From Pedococcus bigeumensis (GTDB lineage: Bacteria; Actinomycetota; Actinomycetes; Actinomycetales; Dermatophilaceae): a DNA stretch of 64,000 bases. A program made the position numbers and the translations under genes. Position 1 is the stretch's first letter. Each line of letters opens with the position of its first letter. The notes beneath the pieces were generated by a model, which searched no databases, was not told where the DNA came from, and saw only the letters and a program-made list of their open reading frames with translations. This document shows, piece after piece, positions 8,821 through 16,081 of the stretch. The stretch lies in NCBI RefSeq assembly GCF_006438965.1, contig NZ_RCZM01000009.1:1-64000 (forward strand), in the 5' to 3' direction.

Positions 8821-8862
8821 GTGGGGGCGGCATACCGGGCTCCTGGTCGTGCCGCCCCCCAC
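8821..8862 (+). terminator. intrinsic terminator after MMPL gene
   Basis: A stem of GTGGGGGCGGCA (8821-8832) and TGCCGCCCCCCAC (8850-8862) with one bulged C, five bases after the MMPL stop codon and followed by GTTT. This is a typical high-GC hairpin terminator. Confidence 0.7.
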
Positions 8863-8932
8863 GTTTGCCCGAACGGGGACTTGGGCCAAACGGATGAGGG
8901 GATGGCGCGACCCGGGCCGCGATACTGGTTTC

Positions 8933-10546
8933 GTGCTGGGAACTGACTTCGCGCGCACCCTGCGCGCCGCCCAAGCCGGCGAAGAGGATGCCTTCGTCCG
9001 GCTCTGGCGTGATGCCAACCCGGCGATGATCCGATACCTGCGGGTGGTCGGGCACGACGATCCCTATGACGAGGCGTGCGAGGGCTGGATCACGGTGGTT
9101 CGCGGTCTGCCCGGGTTCTCCGGCGACGAGCTGGCCTGGCGGGTGTGGTTGCTTGCGTGCGCGCGCCAGCGGGCCGAGGAGAGCACGTTGCGGCGGGCGT
9201 GGGGTTCGGTCACGGTGCTGCCGGGACTCCAGGTCCAGGGTGACGGCGAGATCGACATCGACGAGCTGCTCGAAGGTGACGAGGCCGTCGACCCGACGCA
9301 TCGCGGGATCAACGACACCCTGACGGCGCTGCGAGCGCTGCCTCTCGGGCAGGGCGAGGTGGTCGTGCTCCACCTCGGCGCGGGCCTGCCGACCAGTGCG
9401 GTGGCCGATGTCGTCGGGGTGGACGAGCTGAACATCGCACGCGCGGAGACGCGGGCCCTGGAGCGGCTCGGCACCGACGTCGAGCTGCTCGCCTGGTCGC
9501 TGGCCGCGCCGCCCACCCTTGCGGAGCTCGCCGACGAACCGGTGGCGCTGAGTGCCTTCCGCAAGGTGCTGGCTCGCCGGCCTCGGTCGGACCGGACCAA
9601 GGTCATCGCCATCGGCCTGGGCGCTGGCGTGACCTCGGGCACCGGCTCCTGGGGAGCCTCCAGGGCTGACTCCGGCCAGGGCTCCGCGATGGGTTCCAGC
9701 CTGGGCTCAGGCAGGTTCGCGGTGGGCCACTCGTCCAGCCCCCTCCCCGGGGAGCGCTCGCGACGGAGCGACCACATCCGCGGGGGTCAGGTCGGGCGGC
9801 GCACCGACGTGCCGGTGCTCCGCAGCGCGACCGTGGGCACCGCGGCCAGGCGGTCGCGTACCGCGATCCTCACCGTCACGGCGCTGTCGGTGTCGGCGAT
9901 CTCGCTGGGCGGACTCGGCGCAGCGGCCTACGTCGGGGTCCTGCCGGACCAGGTGCAGCAGGCCCTGCACGAGGCGGTCGGCGCGCCCGCGCCCAAGGTG
10001 CGGGACAACGGCACGGCCGAGAACCCGGGCAGCCACCCGGTGACCCCGCCGACGGCAGCAGTGGGCCCCAACACGGCGGCGAGTCCCGCTGCGGGCCTGT
10101 GCCGCGCGTGGGCTGTCGACAAGGCCAAGGGCACCTCGCGCGACCACTCGCTCGCCTTCCGCAACCTGTCCGGTACAGCGGGTGGGGCGGACAAGGTCGA
10201 GGCGTACTGCGCCGGGGTCCTGGTGTCCAAGCCCACCAAGGGCTCCGAGTCGCCGACCACCGATGGCTCCACGACACCCAAGACGCCCAACCCCCACTCG
10301 ACCACCACCAGGACCCCCAACCCGCACTCGCCCACGACGACGGCACCCAACCCCAACTCCCCGACGAAGACGGCGAAGACCTCGAACCCCAACTCGCCCA
10401 CGCAGACCACCCCTCCGGGCAAGGGCAAGTCCGCCAAGACCAGCACGTCGACGACCCCCCCGGGATCTGCAGGCACGAGCACCGACAGCCACTCGCCGAA
10501 CCCGCGGTCGACGAGCAAGGCCCCCAAGGCCACCAGCACGTCCTGA
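8933..10546 (+). CDS. ECF sigma-like protein fused to a transmembrane segment and Thr/Pro/Ser-rich tail
   Basis: The protein has 537 residues from the GTG at 8933 (the frame opens earlier, but this gives a natural ECF start, LGTDFARTLRAAQAGEEDAF). Residues 10-90 resemble sigma region 2 and about 110-180 region 4 (LRALPLGQGEVVVLHLGAGLPTSAVADVVGV). A Gly/Ser/Arg-rich linker leads to a single hydrophobic helix near residues 307-330. The remainder is an extracellular-looking tail of Thr, Pro, Ser and Asn, with repeats such as TPNPHS and NPNSPT. A cytoplasmic sigma-like domain tied to the membrane with an outer tail suggests signal-linked transcription, but whether it still binds RNA polymerase is unknown. 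No separate anti-sigma gene is adjacent. Confidence 0.7.
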   Translation: MLGTDFARTLRAAQAGEEDAFVRLWRDANPAMIRYLRVVGHDDPYDEACEGWITVVRGLPGFSGDELAWRVWLLACARQRAEESTLRRAWGSVTVLPGLQVQGDGEIDIDELLEGDEAVDPTHRGINDTLTALRALPLGQGEVVVLHLGAGLPTSAVADVVGVDELNIARAETRALERLGTDVELLAWSLAAPPTLAELADEPVALSAFRKVLARRPRSDRTKVIAIGLGAGVTSGTGSWGASRADSGQGSAMGSSLGSGRFAVGHSSSPLPGERSRRSDHIRGGQVGRRTDVPVLRSATVGTAARRSRTAILTVTALSVSAISLGGLGAAAYVGVLPDQVQQALHEAVGAPAPKVRDNGTAENPGSHPVTPPTAAVGPNTAASPAAGLCRAWAVDKAKGTSRDHSLAFRNLSGTAGGADKVEAYCAGVLVSKPTKGSESPTTDGSTTPKTPNPHSTTTRTPNPHSPTTTAPNPNSPTKTAKTSNPNSPTQTTPPGKGKSAKTSTSTTPPGSAGTSTDSHSPNPRSTSKAPKATSTS

Positions 10547-10730
10547 GCGCAGCTGGACCGAGCTCGGCTGGAACTGGCCGCAACCGGGCCAGCCGGACCA
10601 CGTACTGGCGCGTCGGGCACCGGTTTACGCAGAACCACTGATGCCGCGGCGGTCGTGGTGCGTCCACACTGGGACGTGGGCGGCTGCACGGGTCGTCCAG
10701 GGGTGCAGGGGGGACACGTGGGGTAGAGCC

Positions 10731-11129
10731 ATGAGCAGCGTCGACTTCGTGCCGATGTTGAGAGCGCCCGAGGGCTGGCCGGGGGCGCTGGTCGCGACCA
10801 TCGCGATGGTCGCCCTCGCCGGGCTCGACCTGTTGGGGGCGTTTGCCGCGAAGGAGTGGGCCGAGCACCGCTCACCCGTGCCGATGCTGGTCGGGCTGGC
10901 CGCGTTCGGCGTGCTCTTCTGGGTCTACGCCTCGTCGCTGCAGTACGCCGAGCTCGCGCTGGTGACGACGGGGTGGATCGTCATGCTTCAGGTCGGGCTG
11001 GTCGTCCTGGACCGCGTCCGCTACGGGGTCGAGCTGCCGCCCGGCAAGTGGGTGGCGATCGTCGTCCTGCTCGCAGCCCAGTCCTACCTGTTGCTGGCGC
11101 CATCCACGGCCCCCTCTGCGGTGGCCTGA
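10731..11129 (+). CDS. small integral membrane protein
   Basis: A protein of 132 residues with four hydrophobic helices (about 20-42, 53-70, 75-95 and 108-125) and short loops, starting at ATG 10731. I do not recognise the family. It is the first of three consecutive small membrane-protein genes on the same strand (10731-11975), separated from the next by 35 bases. Their close packing suggests joint expression. The 184 bases before it show no gene. Confidence 0.65.
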   Translation: MSSVDFVPMLRAPEGWPGALVATIAMVALAGLDLLGAFAAKEWAEHRSPVPMLVGLAAFGVLFWVYASSLQYAELALVTTGWIVMLQVGLVVLDRVRYGVELPPGKWVAIVVLLAAQSYLLLAPSTAPSAVA

Positions 11130-11164
11130 CCGGGAGCGCTGGGGCCTCGCGTAGGCTTCCCGCC

Positions 11165-11530
11165 GTGCTCTTCCCGCTGACCGTCGTAGTGCTCGTCGCG
11201 GCGGTGTGCCTGATGGCCGTCGCCGGCTGGTATGCCGCGCGCAGCCTCGTCGTCGACGACCGCCTGCTGCTCGTGGCTGGGGTGACCGAGCTGGGGCTGC
11301 TGGTCCAGCTCGTGGTCTGCCTCGTCCACCTCGGGCGGGTGCCCGGCGGCGGCGCCGAGCAGGCGACGTTCGCGGCATACGCCATCACGCTGCCGTTCGT
11401 GCCTCCCGCCGCGTTGTTCCTGGCGCTCAAGGAGAAGACCCGCTGGTCCATGGGGGTCGTCGCCGTCGGGGCGTTCGCCGTCGCCGTGATGACCGCTCGC
11501 CTCCAACAGATCTGGAACCTTCGTGGCTGA
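11165..11530 (+). CDS. small integral membrane protein
   Basis: A protein of 121 residues with four hydrophobic segments, beginning at GTG 11165 (LFPLTVVVLVAAVCLMAVAG is the first helix). Charged residues are confined to short loops and the C terminus (EKTRWSMG, LQQIWNLRG). Its last codons overlap the next gene by eight bases, so the two are probably translated together. The layout resembles small uncharacterised actinobacterial membrane proteins; the function is unknown. Confidence 0.65.
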   Translation: MLFPLTVVVLVAAVCLMAVAGWYAARSLVVDDRLLLVAGVTELGLLVQLVVCLVHLGRVPGGGAEQATFAAYAITLPFVPPAALFLALKEKTRWSMGVVAVGAFAVAVMTARLQQIWNLRG

Positions 11531-11975
11531 GAACCCCTCCGGACCGCCGGCTCCCGGCATGCCGCCCCCTGCGACGACCGACGGCCCGAGGTCGACCCGG
11601 TCCGGCCCGGGCGTCGTGCTCGTCGCCGTGTACGGGCTGCTCGCCCTGGCGGCCACTGGCCGCTCGGTCCTGCAGATCACCGAGTACTTCTCCCGGGCGC
11701 CGCTCGCGTACGTCCTGTCGGCGCTCGCAGCGCTGATCTACCTCGTCGCAACCGTGGCGCTGGCCCGCGGCGACCGCACCTCGCGCGCCGTGGCGCTGGT
11801 CGCGATCAGCGTCGAGCTCGTGGGAGTGCTGGTCGTGGGACTTGCGTCCTACCTCGCCAAGGACGCCTTCCCCGACAAGACGGTGTGGTCGCACTTCGGG
11901 TCCGGTTACGGCTTCGTCCCGCTCGTGTTGCCGGTGCTCGGCCTGCTCTGGCTGCGGCGCACCCGCTCCAGCTGA
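11523..11975 (+). CDS. small integral membrane protein with proline-rich N terminus
   Basis: A protein of 150 residues. The first 28 or so are Pro/Gly/Ser-rich and cytoplasmic-looking, followed by four hydrophobic helices (VVLVAVYGLLALAATG, YVLSALAALIYLVATVAL, AVALVAISVELVGVLVVG, FVPLVLPVLGLLWL). The GTG start overlaps the previous gene by eight bases. It ends six bases before the convergent nitroreductase-family gene and no terminator is visible between them. The function is not known. Confidence 0.7.
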   Translation: MAENPSGPPAPGMPPPATTDGPRSTRSGPGVVLVAVYGLLALAATGRSVLQITEYFSRAPLAYVLSALAALIYLVATVALARGDRTSRAVALVAISVELVGVLVVGLASYLAKDAFPDKTVWSHFGSGYGFVPLVLPVLGLLWLRRTRSS

Positions 11976-11981
11976 CGTCCG

Positions 11982-12428
11982 CTACTCGGCGGGCTGGTCG
12001 ACCGGTTCGAGGACGAACACGGGGATCAGCCGGTCCGTCTTGACCTGGTACTCGGCGTAGGGCGGGAAGGCCTCGACGCAGCGCGGCCACCACTCGTCCC
12101 GCTCGGCGCCCTCGAGCTCGCGGGCCCGGACGGTCCAGGTGCGGTCGTCGTCCTGGAGGTCGAGGACGGGGTTCTTCCGGACGTTGGCGTACCACTTGGG
12201 ATGCTCGGTGGCCCCGCCCTGGCTGGCGACCGCGGCATACACACCGTCGTGCTCGACGCGCATCAGCGGCACCTTGCGCACCTTGCCGGACACCCCGAGC
12301 ATCGTGAGCAACACGACGCGACGCCCCTGGATGGCCACCGAACGCGTCGTGCCGGTCGACTCGATGGTGTCGACCTGCTTGCGGACCCATCCCGTGGGAC
12401 TGGCGACGTACTCACCCGTAATGGTCAT
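11982..12428 (-). CDS. deazaflavin (F420)-dependent nitroreductase-family protein
   Basis: A protein of 148 residues with the Ddn/DUF385 split-barrel pattern: a strand pair around RVVLLTMLGVSGKVRKVPLMRVEHDG, then YAAVASQGGATEHPKWYANVRKNP, in which the GG...P-x-W-Y-x-N motif is the family hallmark. These proteins bind F420 or menaquinone-like cofactors; the physiological substrate here is unknown. The ATG at 12428 gives the normal family length. It is divergent from the gene at 12545. Confidence 0.85.
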   Translation of the reverse strand: MTITGEYVASPTGWVRKQVDTIESTGTTRSVAIQGRRVVLLTMLGVSGKVRKVPLMRVEHDGVYAAVASQGGATEHPKWYANVRKNPVLDLQDDDRTWTVRARELEGAERDEWWPRCVEAFPPYAEYQVKTDRLIPVFVLEPVDQPAE

Positions 12429-12544
12429 GGACCCATCACAACACGAACCACCGTGAACGCGGCCACCAACCCCTCGGAAAGCAGCGGTCCGGGTGGCTGT
12501 GGATAACCGCGCGGGGCGACTGCTGGGCCCTCCTACCTCGACCC

Positions 12545-12835
12545 ATGACTCGCATCGAGGTGAGCGCTGAGACCGTCGAGGCGCTGGGGGCTGCGCTCGC
12601 GCAGGTCGCCGACGACCTTGCGTGGCAGGCGGTGCGCACCTCCGAACAGGCCTGGGCCCTGGGCCCCGGTGACAGTGCCGGGGCGCTGGCTTCGGTGCTC
12701 GGCGACTTCGAGCACCAGCGACAGGTGCTGGGTCGTGAGCTCGGCGACCTGGCCACCCTGACGACACGAGCCGGTCGGCTCTACGCGCGGGTGGAGTCCG
12801 GCGTGGCTGTCTCCCTCGACGGCGACGCGGGATAA
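12545..12835 (+). CDS. small helical protein, possibly type VII secretion-associated
   Basis: A protein of 96 residues, predicted as two long helices, of WXG100-like length. A clear W-x-G turn is missing; AWALGPGD is the nearest candidate. Its stop overlaps the start of the next gene (TAATG), so they are translationally coupled. The pairing of a small helical protein with a larger helical protein resembles type VII secretion partners, but this is inference only. Confidence 0.6.
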   Translation: MTRIEVSAETVEALGAALAQVADDLAWQAVRTSEQAWALGPGDSAGALASVLGDFEHQRQVLGRELGDLATLTTRAGRLYARVESGVAVSLDGDAG

Positions 12836-13662
12836 TGGTCCTGCGTCCGCTGCCGGGCGACGCGGTGACGATGCACGCGCTCGCCGACCGGTTGGCCGGG
12901 CAGGGAGAGCTCCTCCTGGCCTTGGCCAGCACCCTGCGCGGGCTCGCCGACCCGAGCACCGCCACCTGGGTCAGTCCCGCCGGGGCAGCGTTCGCATCCC
13001 GGTCCCGCACTGCGGCATCGCTGCTGGCGTCGGTGGGGCGACGCTACGCGGTGTGCGCCGTTGCCCTGCGACCGCTCGCCGCCGCCCTGACCGAGGCCCA
13101 GCACGAGGTCGCGTCAGCGGTGGCCGAGCGTGACGACGCGTGGGTGCGGGCCGTCGACCTCGGCAACCGTCGCGTGGTGGCCGAACAGGGCGCCGACCCG
13201 GTGCAGCGAGCCGCGGCTGAGCCGTTGCACCGGCTGGAGGTCGAGCAGCTCGAGCGGGTCGAAGGGGCCGAGCGCCGACACGCGTCCGGCTGGGCCCGCT
13301 ACACCGAGGCGGACCGCCGCTGCGCCGCCGTGCTGCACCGGCTGGTGCAGGACGGGCTCGACGACTCGCGGGCGTACGACGCGCTGACCGGACTCAGCCG
13401 TGCGGCCGGCGACGTGGGGGGAGTGGCGGGGACGCTCGCGCTCGTGCCGGTGCTCAAGCCGCTGGGCGTCGTCGCGGGAGCCTGCGACGGCCTCCAGGTC
13501 GCCGCGGACACAGTGATCAGGGTCGGCTACGGCGACGGTGACTGGAGCCGCATCGCCCTGTCGGCCGGAACGTCGGCCGCCGGCCCCCTCGCCGCGGTGC
13601 TCAAGCGAGGTGCGCTCGCGACCAACACGGCGGCGCTCGCCACCGGGACCCGGACGGGGTGA
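12835..13662 (+). CDS. helical protein, putative type VII-secretion-like / toxin N-terminal region, probably shortened
   Basis: The first 150 or so of 275 residues are almost entirely helical with many Ala, Glu and Arg residues, resembling WXG/LXG-type N-terminal domains. Residues of about 190-270 are hydrophobic, Gly/Ala-rich (VAGTLALVPVLKPLGVVAGACDGLQVAADT), as in the pre-toxin region of polymorphic secreted proteins. The reading frame stops at TGA 13660-13662, yet the same frame stays open and coding-like to 14079, so the protein may once have been longer. The start overlaps the preceding stop codon. Confidence 0.55.
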   Translation: MVLRPLPGDAVTMHALADRLAGQGELLLALASTLRGLADPSTATWVSPAGAAFASRSRTAASLLASVGRRYAVCAVALRPLAAALTEAQHEVASAVAERDDAWVRAVDLGNRRVVAEQGADPVQRAAAEPLHRLEVEQLERVEGAERRHASGWARYTEADRRCAAVLHRLVQDGLDDSRAYDALTGLSRAAGDVGGVAGTLALVPVLKPLGVVAGACDGLQVAADTVIRVGYGDGDWSRIALSAGTSAAGPLAAVLKRGALATNTAALATGTRTG

Positions 13663-14079
13663 CGGCTGCTCCGCCTCGACACCGGGCAGCGGCTCCGGCT
13701 CGGGGTGGGCGGTGGGGTTCGCGGGGCCGGGCGCGCCCACCCCCAGGCCAGACCTCGGACCTTCCGGGCCACCCGGTCACCGGGCTCGCCCGCAGCGACG
13801 GCGCACTGGGCAGCGGAGCAGGTCGTCGGCCGTGGCGAGGTGCTGCTCCGCAACAAGTGGCTCGACGACCTGGCCCTCGTCACCGCGGACCCCGCCAGGT
13901 CGCGGACGATGTTCCTGGCCGGGATCGGGGTGGAGTCGACCGCCGCCGGAGTCGGGGTGGTCGGCGCCGGGCGCGACGCACACGTCGGGCACGAGGCGGG
14001 GGCGGCGACCCGGGCCCGCGACGAGGCGGCTGCGCGCGGTCCCGCCGCGGACCCCGGCGCGCGTCCGGGTGGCCGCTGA
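13663..14079 (+). pseudogene. in-frame continuation of the 12835 gene after a stop codon (probable decayed C-terminal part)
   Basis: Directly after the TGA the same frame runs on for 138 codons with high GC at third positions. It includes a segment that looks like real protein (HWAAEQVVGRGEVLLRNKW, LDDLALVTADPARSRTMFLAG). No ribosome-binding site precedes possible starts near 13705. Either the stop is a recent nonsense change, or a pair of frameshifts separates the two parts: another frame reads a Gly/Ser/Pro linker across 13660-13780. A separate small gene is less likely. No toxin domain is recognisable. Confidence 0.4.
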
Positions 14080-14166
14080 CCTGGTGGCAGGACGGAGCCG
14101 CGCGCCCCCCGTCCGCCATGAGAGATGGGTATGCCGTTCGCTCACCCTCGCGGCGTAGCCTGCGAG

Positions 14167-14278
14167 CAGGTCATGAGTGCCAGCGACAAGCCCCGGCTCG
14201 CTGGCCGGCAACCCTCCTCCGCGGTGGGGTGCCCCGGGTGAAGACCTGGCGAACGGCACCGTTGCCGTCCGCAAGCGC
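14167..14278 (+). ncRNA. SAM-IV-type riboswitch upstream of metY
   Basis: The S-box core is clear: P1 AGGTC (14168-14172) pairs with GACCT (14243-14247), ATGAG follows P1, P2 is GCCAGCG/CGCTGGC (14179-14185/14199-14205), then GGCAACCCT and GGTGCC. A further hairpin (CGGCA...TGCCG) lies after P1, as in the actinobacterial SAM-IV class rather than SAM-I. It binds S-adenosylmethionine and should lower metY expression when SAM is high. The expression platform in 14279-14395 is not obvious; one possible hairpin pairs CCACC with GGTGG. Confidence 0.88.
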
Positions 14279-14401
14279 GGGAGACCCACCACGTGTCCCG
14301 CACCGTTCCGTCGGTGGCGTCAGTGATCCCAGGCTTGGCCTCCCCCGGTGACGGGCCCCGACGAGCCGCCCACGCGGCATACGAGAGTGAAGGACACCGA
14401 G

Positions 14402-15721
14402 ATGAGCTCCACCAACTGGTCGTTCGAGACCCGCCAGGTGCACGTCGGCCAGGAGCCGGACGCCGCCACTGGCGCCCGCGCCCTGCCGATCTACCAGACG
14501 ACGTCATACGTCTTCAAGGACACCGAGCACGCGGCAAACCTGTTTGCCCTCAAGGAGTTCGGCAACATCTACACCCGCATCATGAACCCGACGCAGGACG
14601 CGGTGGAGCAGCGCGTCGCGTCGCTGGAGGGTGGCGTCGGTGCGCTGCTCGTGGCCTCCGGCCAGGCGGCCGAGACGTTGAGCATCCTCAACATCGCCGA
14701 GGCCGGTGACCACGTCGTCGCGAGCCCCAGCCTCTACGGCGGCACCTTCAACCTGCTGAAGCACACCCTCCCGAAGTTCGGGATCGAGGTGTCCTTCGTC
14801 GAGGACCCGAACGACCTGGAGTCGTGGAAGGCGGCGGTCCGGCCCAACACCAAGCTGTTCTTCGGCGAGACCATCTCGAACCCGAAGTCGGAGGTGCTCG
14901 ACATCGAGGGCGTCGCTGCCGTCGCCCACGAAGCCGGGGTGCCGCTCGTCGTGGACAACACGATCGCCACCCCCTACCTCATCCGTCCGCTGGAGTGGGG
15001 CGCCGACATCGTGGTCCACTCGGCGACGAAATACCTTGGTGGCCACGGCACCTCGATCGCGGGCGTGATCGTCGACGGGGGGAAGTTCGACTTCGGCGCC
15101 GACCCGGAGAAGTTCCCCAACTACAACACGCCGGAGGAGAGCTATCACGGCCTGGTGTTCGCGCGGGACCTCGGTGTGGGCAGTCCGCTCGGCGCGAACC
15201 TGGCGTTCATCCTCAAGGCACGCGTGCAGCTGCTGCGCGACCTGGGACCGGCCATCTCACCGTTCAACGCCTTCCTCATCGCGCAGGGCATCGAGACGCT
15301 GAGCCTGCGCATCGAGCGGCACCTCGAGAACACCCACAAGGTGGCGGCGTTCCTGCAGGCCCACGAGCAGGTCGAGTCGGTCGTCTGGGCCTCGCTGCCC
15401 GACCACGAGTCCTACGAGAAGGCCACCAAGTACACGCCGCGGGGGGCCGGCGCGGTGCTGGCGTTCGAGATCGCCGGCGGGGTCGAAGCCGGTCGCCGGT
15501 TCGTCGAGTCGCTCGTCCTGCACAGCCACGTCGCGAACATCGGGGACGTGCGGTCGCTGGCGATCCACCCCGCCTCGACGACCCACTCGCAGGGACCGGA
15601 CGGCGACCGTCTCAAGGCCGGCGTGACTCCGGGGCTGGTGCGTCTGGCCGTCGGCATCGAGCACATCGACGACATCCTCGCGGACCTCGAGCAGGGGTTC
15701 ATCGCCGCCAAGGGGGCCTGA
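14402..15721 (+). CDS. metY: O-acetylhomoserine sulfhydrylase (O-acetylhomoserine aminocarboxypropyltransferase)
   Basis: A 439-residue PLP enzyme of the Cys/Met metabolism family. The signature VVHSATKYLGGHG contains the Schiff-base lysine at residue 210, and the N-terminal FETRQVHVGQ...YQTTSYVF pattern is that of MetY/OAH sulfhydrylase. It makes homocysteine from O-acetylhomoserine and sulfide in the direct sulfhydrylation route. AAGGA at 14390-14394 supports the ATG. It is controlled by the SAM-IV riboswitch in its leader. Its usual partner metX is not adjacent but 17 kb away behind a second copy of the same riboswitch class. Confidence 0.93.
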   Translation: MSSTNWSFETRQVHVGQEPDAATGARALPIYQTTSYVFKDTEHAANLFALKEFGNIYTRIMNPTQDAVEQRVASLEGGVGALLVASGQAAETLSILNIAEAGDHVVASPSLYGGTFNLLKHTLPKFGIEVSFVEDPNDLESWKAAVRPNTKLFFGETISNPKSEVLDIEGVAAVAHEAGVPLVVDNTIATPYLIRPLEWGADIVVHSATKYLGGHGTSIAGVIVDGGKFDFGADPEKFPNYNTPEESYHGLVFARDLGVGSPLGANLAFILKARVQLLRDLGPAISPFNAFLIAQGIETLSLRIERHLENTHKVAAFLQAHEQVESVVWASLPDHESYEKATKYTPRGAGAVLAFEIAGGVEAGRRFVESLVLHSHVANIGDVRSLAIHPASTTHSQGPDGDRLKAGVTPGLVRLAVGIEHIDDILADLEQGFIAAKGA

Positions 15722-15813
15722 GCCACACACTCGCGGTCCAGAGGCACGCGCGTCGGTCGCCACCGCGCTTGACGCACGTGCGTCTGGACCCCGGCTGGGG
15801 GCACAATGGAGGC

Positions 15814-16017
15814 ATGGCTACGCACCCGTCGCCGACGACTCTTCACCTCCATCTCCACCCGGTCCACGCGCCCCACAGCGGTCCGTGGACCGCAGTCGTC
15901 ATGACCATCGTGGCCCTCGCCTTCGTCATCGCCGTGGTGGCGTTGTCGGGGGGCGGGGAGGGGCTCTCGCCGGACCAGCTCCCGCAGCCGCGGAACCTGA
16001 CGACCTTCGCGCCCTGA
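15814..16017 (+). CDS. small single-pass membrane protein
   Basis: A protein of 67 residues. The N-terminal 22 are rich in His (LHLHLHPVHAPH), followed by one membrane helix (WTAVVMTIVALAFVIAVVAL) and a short polar tail. GGAGG lies two bases before the ATG, closer than usual. The histidines could bind a metal, but this is only a composition-based remark. It stands alone between metY and hrpA. Confidence 0.5.
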   Translation: MATHPSPTTLHLHLHPVHAPHSGPWTAVVMTIVALAFVIAVVALSGGGEGLSPDQLPQPRNLTTFAP

Positions 16018-16081
16018 GCCGCCCGAACCACGAGCTCGGCGGCACTCAAGGGGGCAAGGAGCGCGCCCGTATGCTGCCGCC

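Noticed and set aside
6482-9373. Minus-strand open frame of 963 codons opposite the MMPL transporter
   Set aside because: It is the mirror frame of a well-supported gene. Its translation is low in hydrophobic residues and rich in Gly, His, Asp and Arg, as expected for antisense of GC-rich coding DNA, and it matches no family.
10182-11129. Longer arginine/proline-rich frame reading through the tail of the sigma-like gene into the membrane protein gene
   Set aside because: The part before 10731 is an alternate reading of the Thr/Pro repeat of the upstream gene; the membrane protein has its own ATG.
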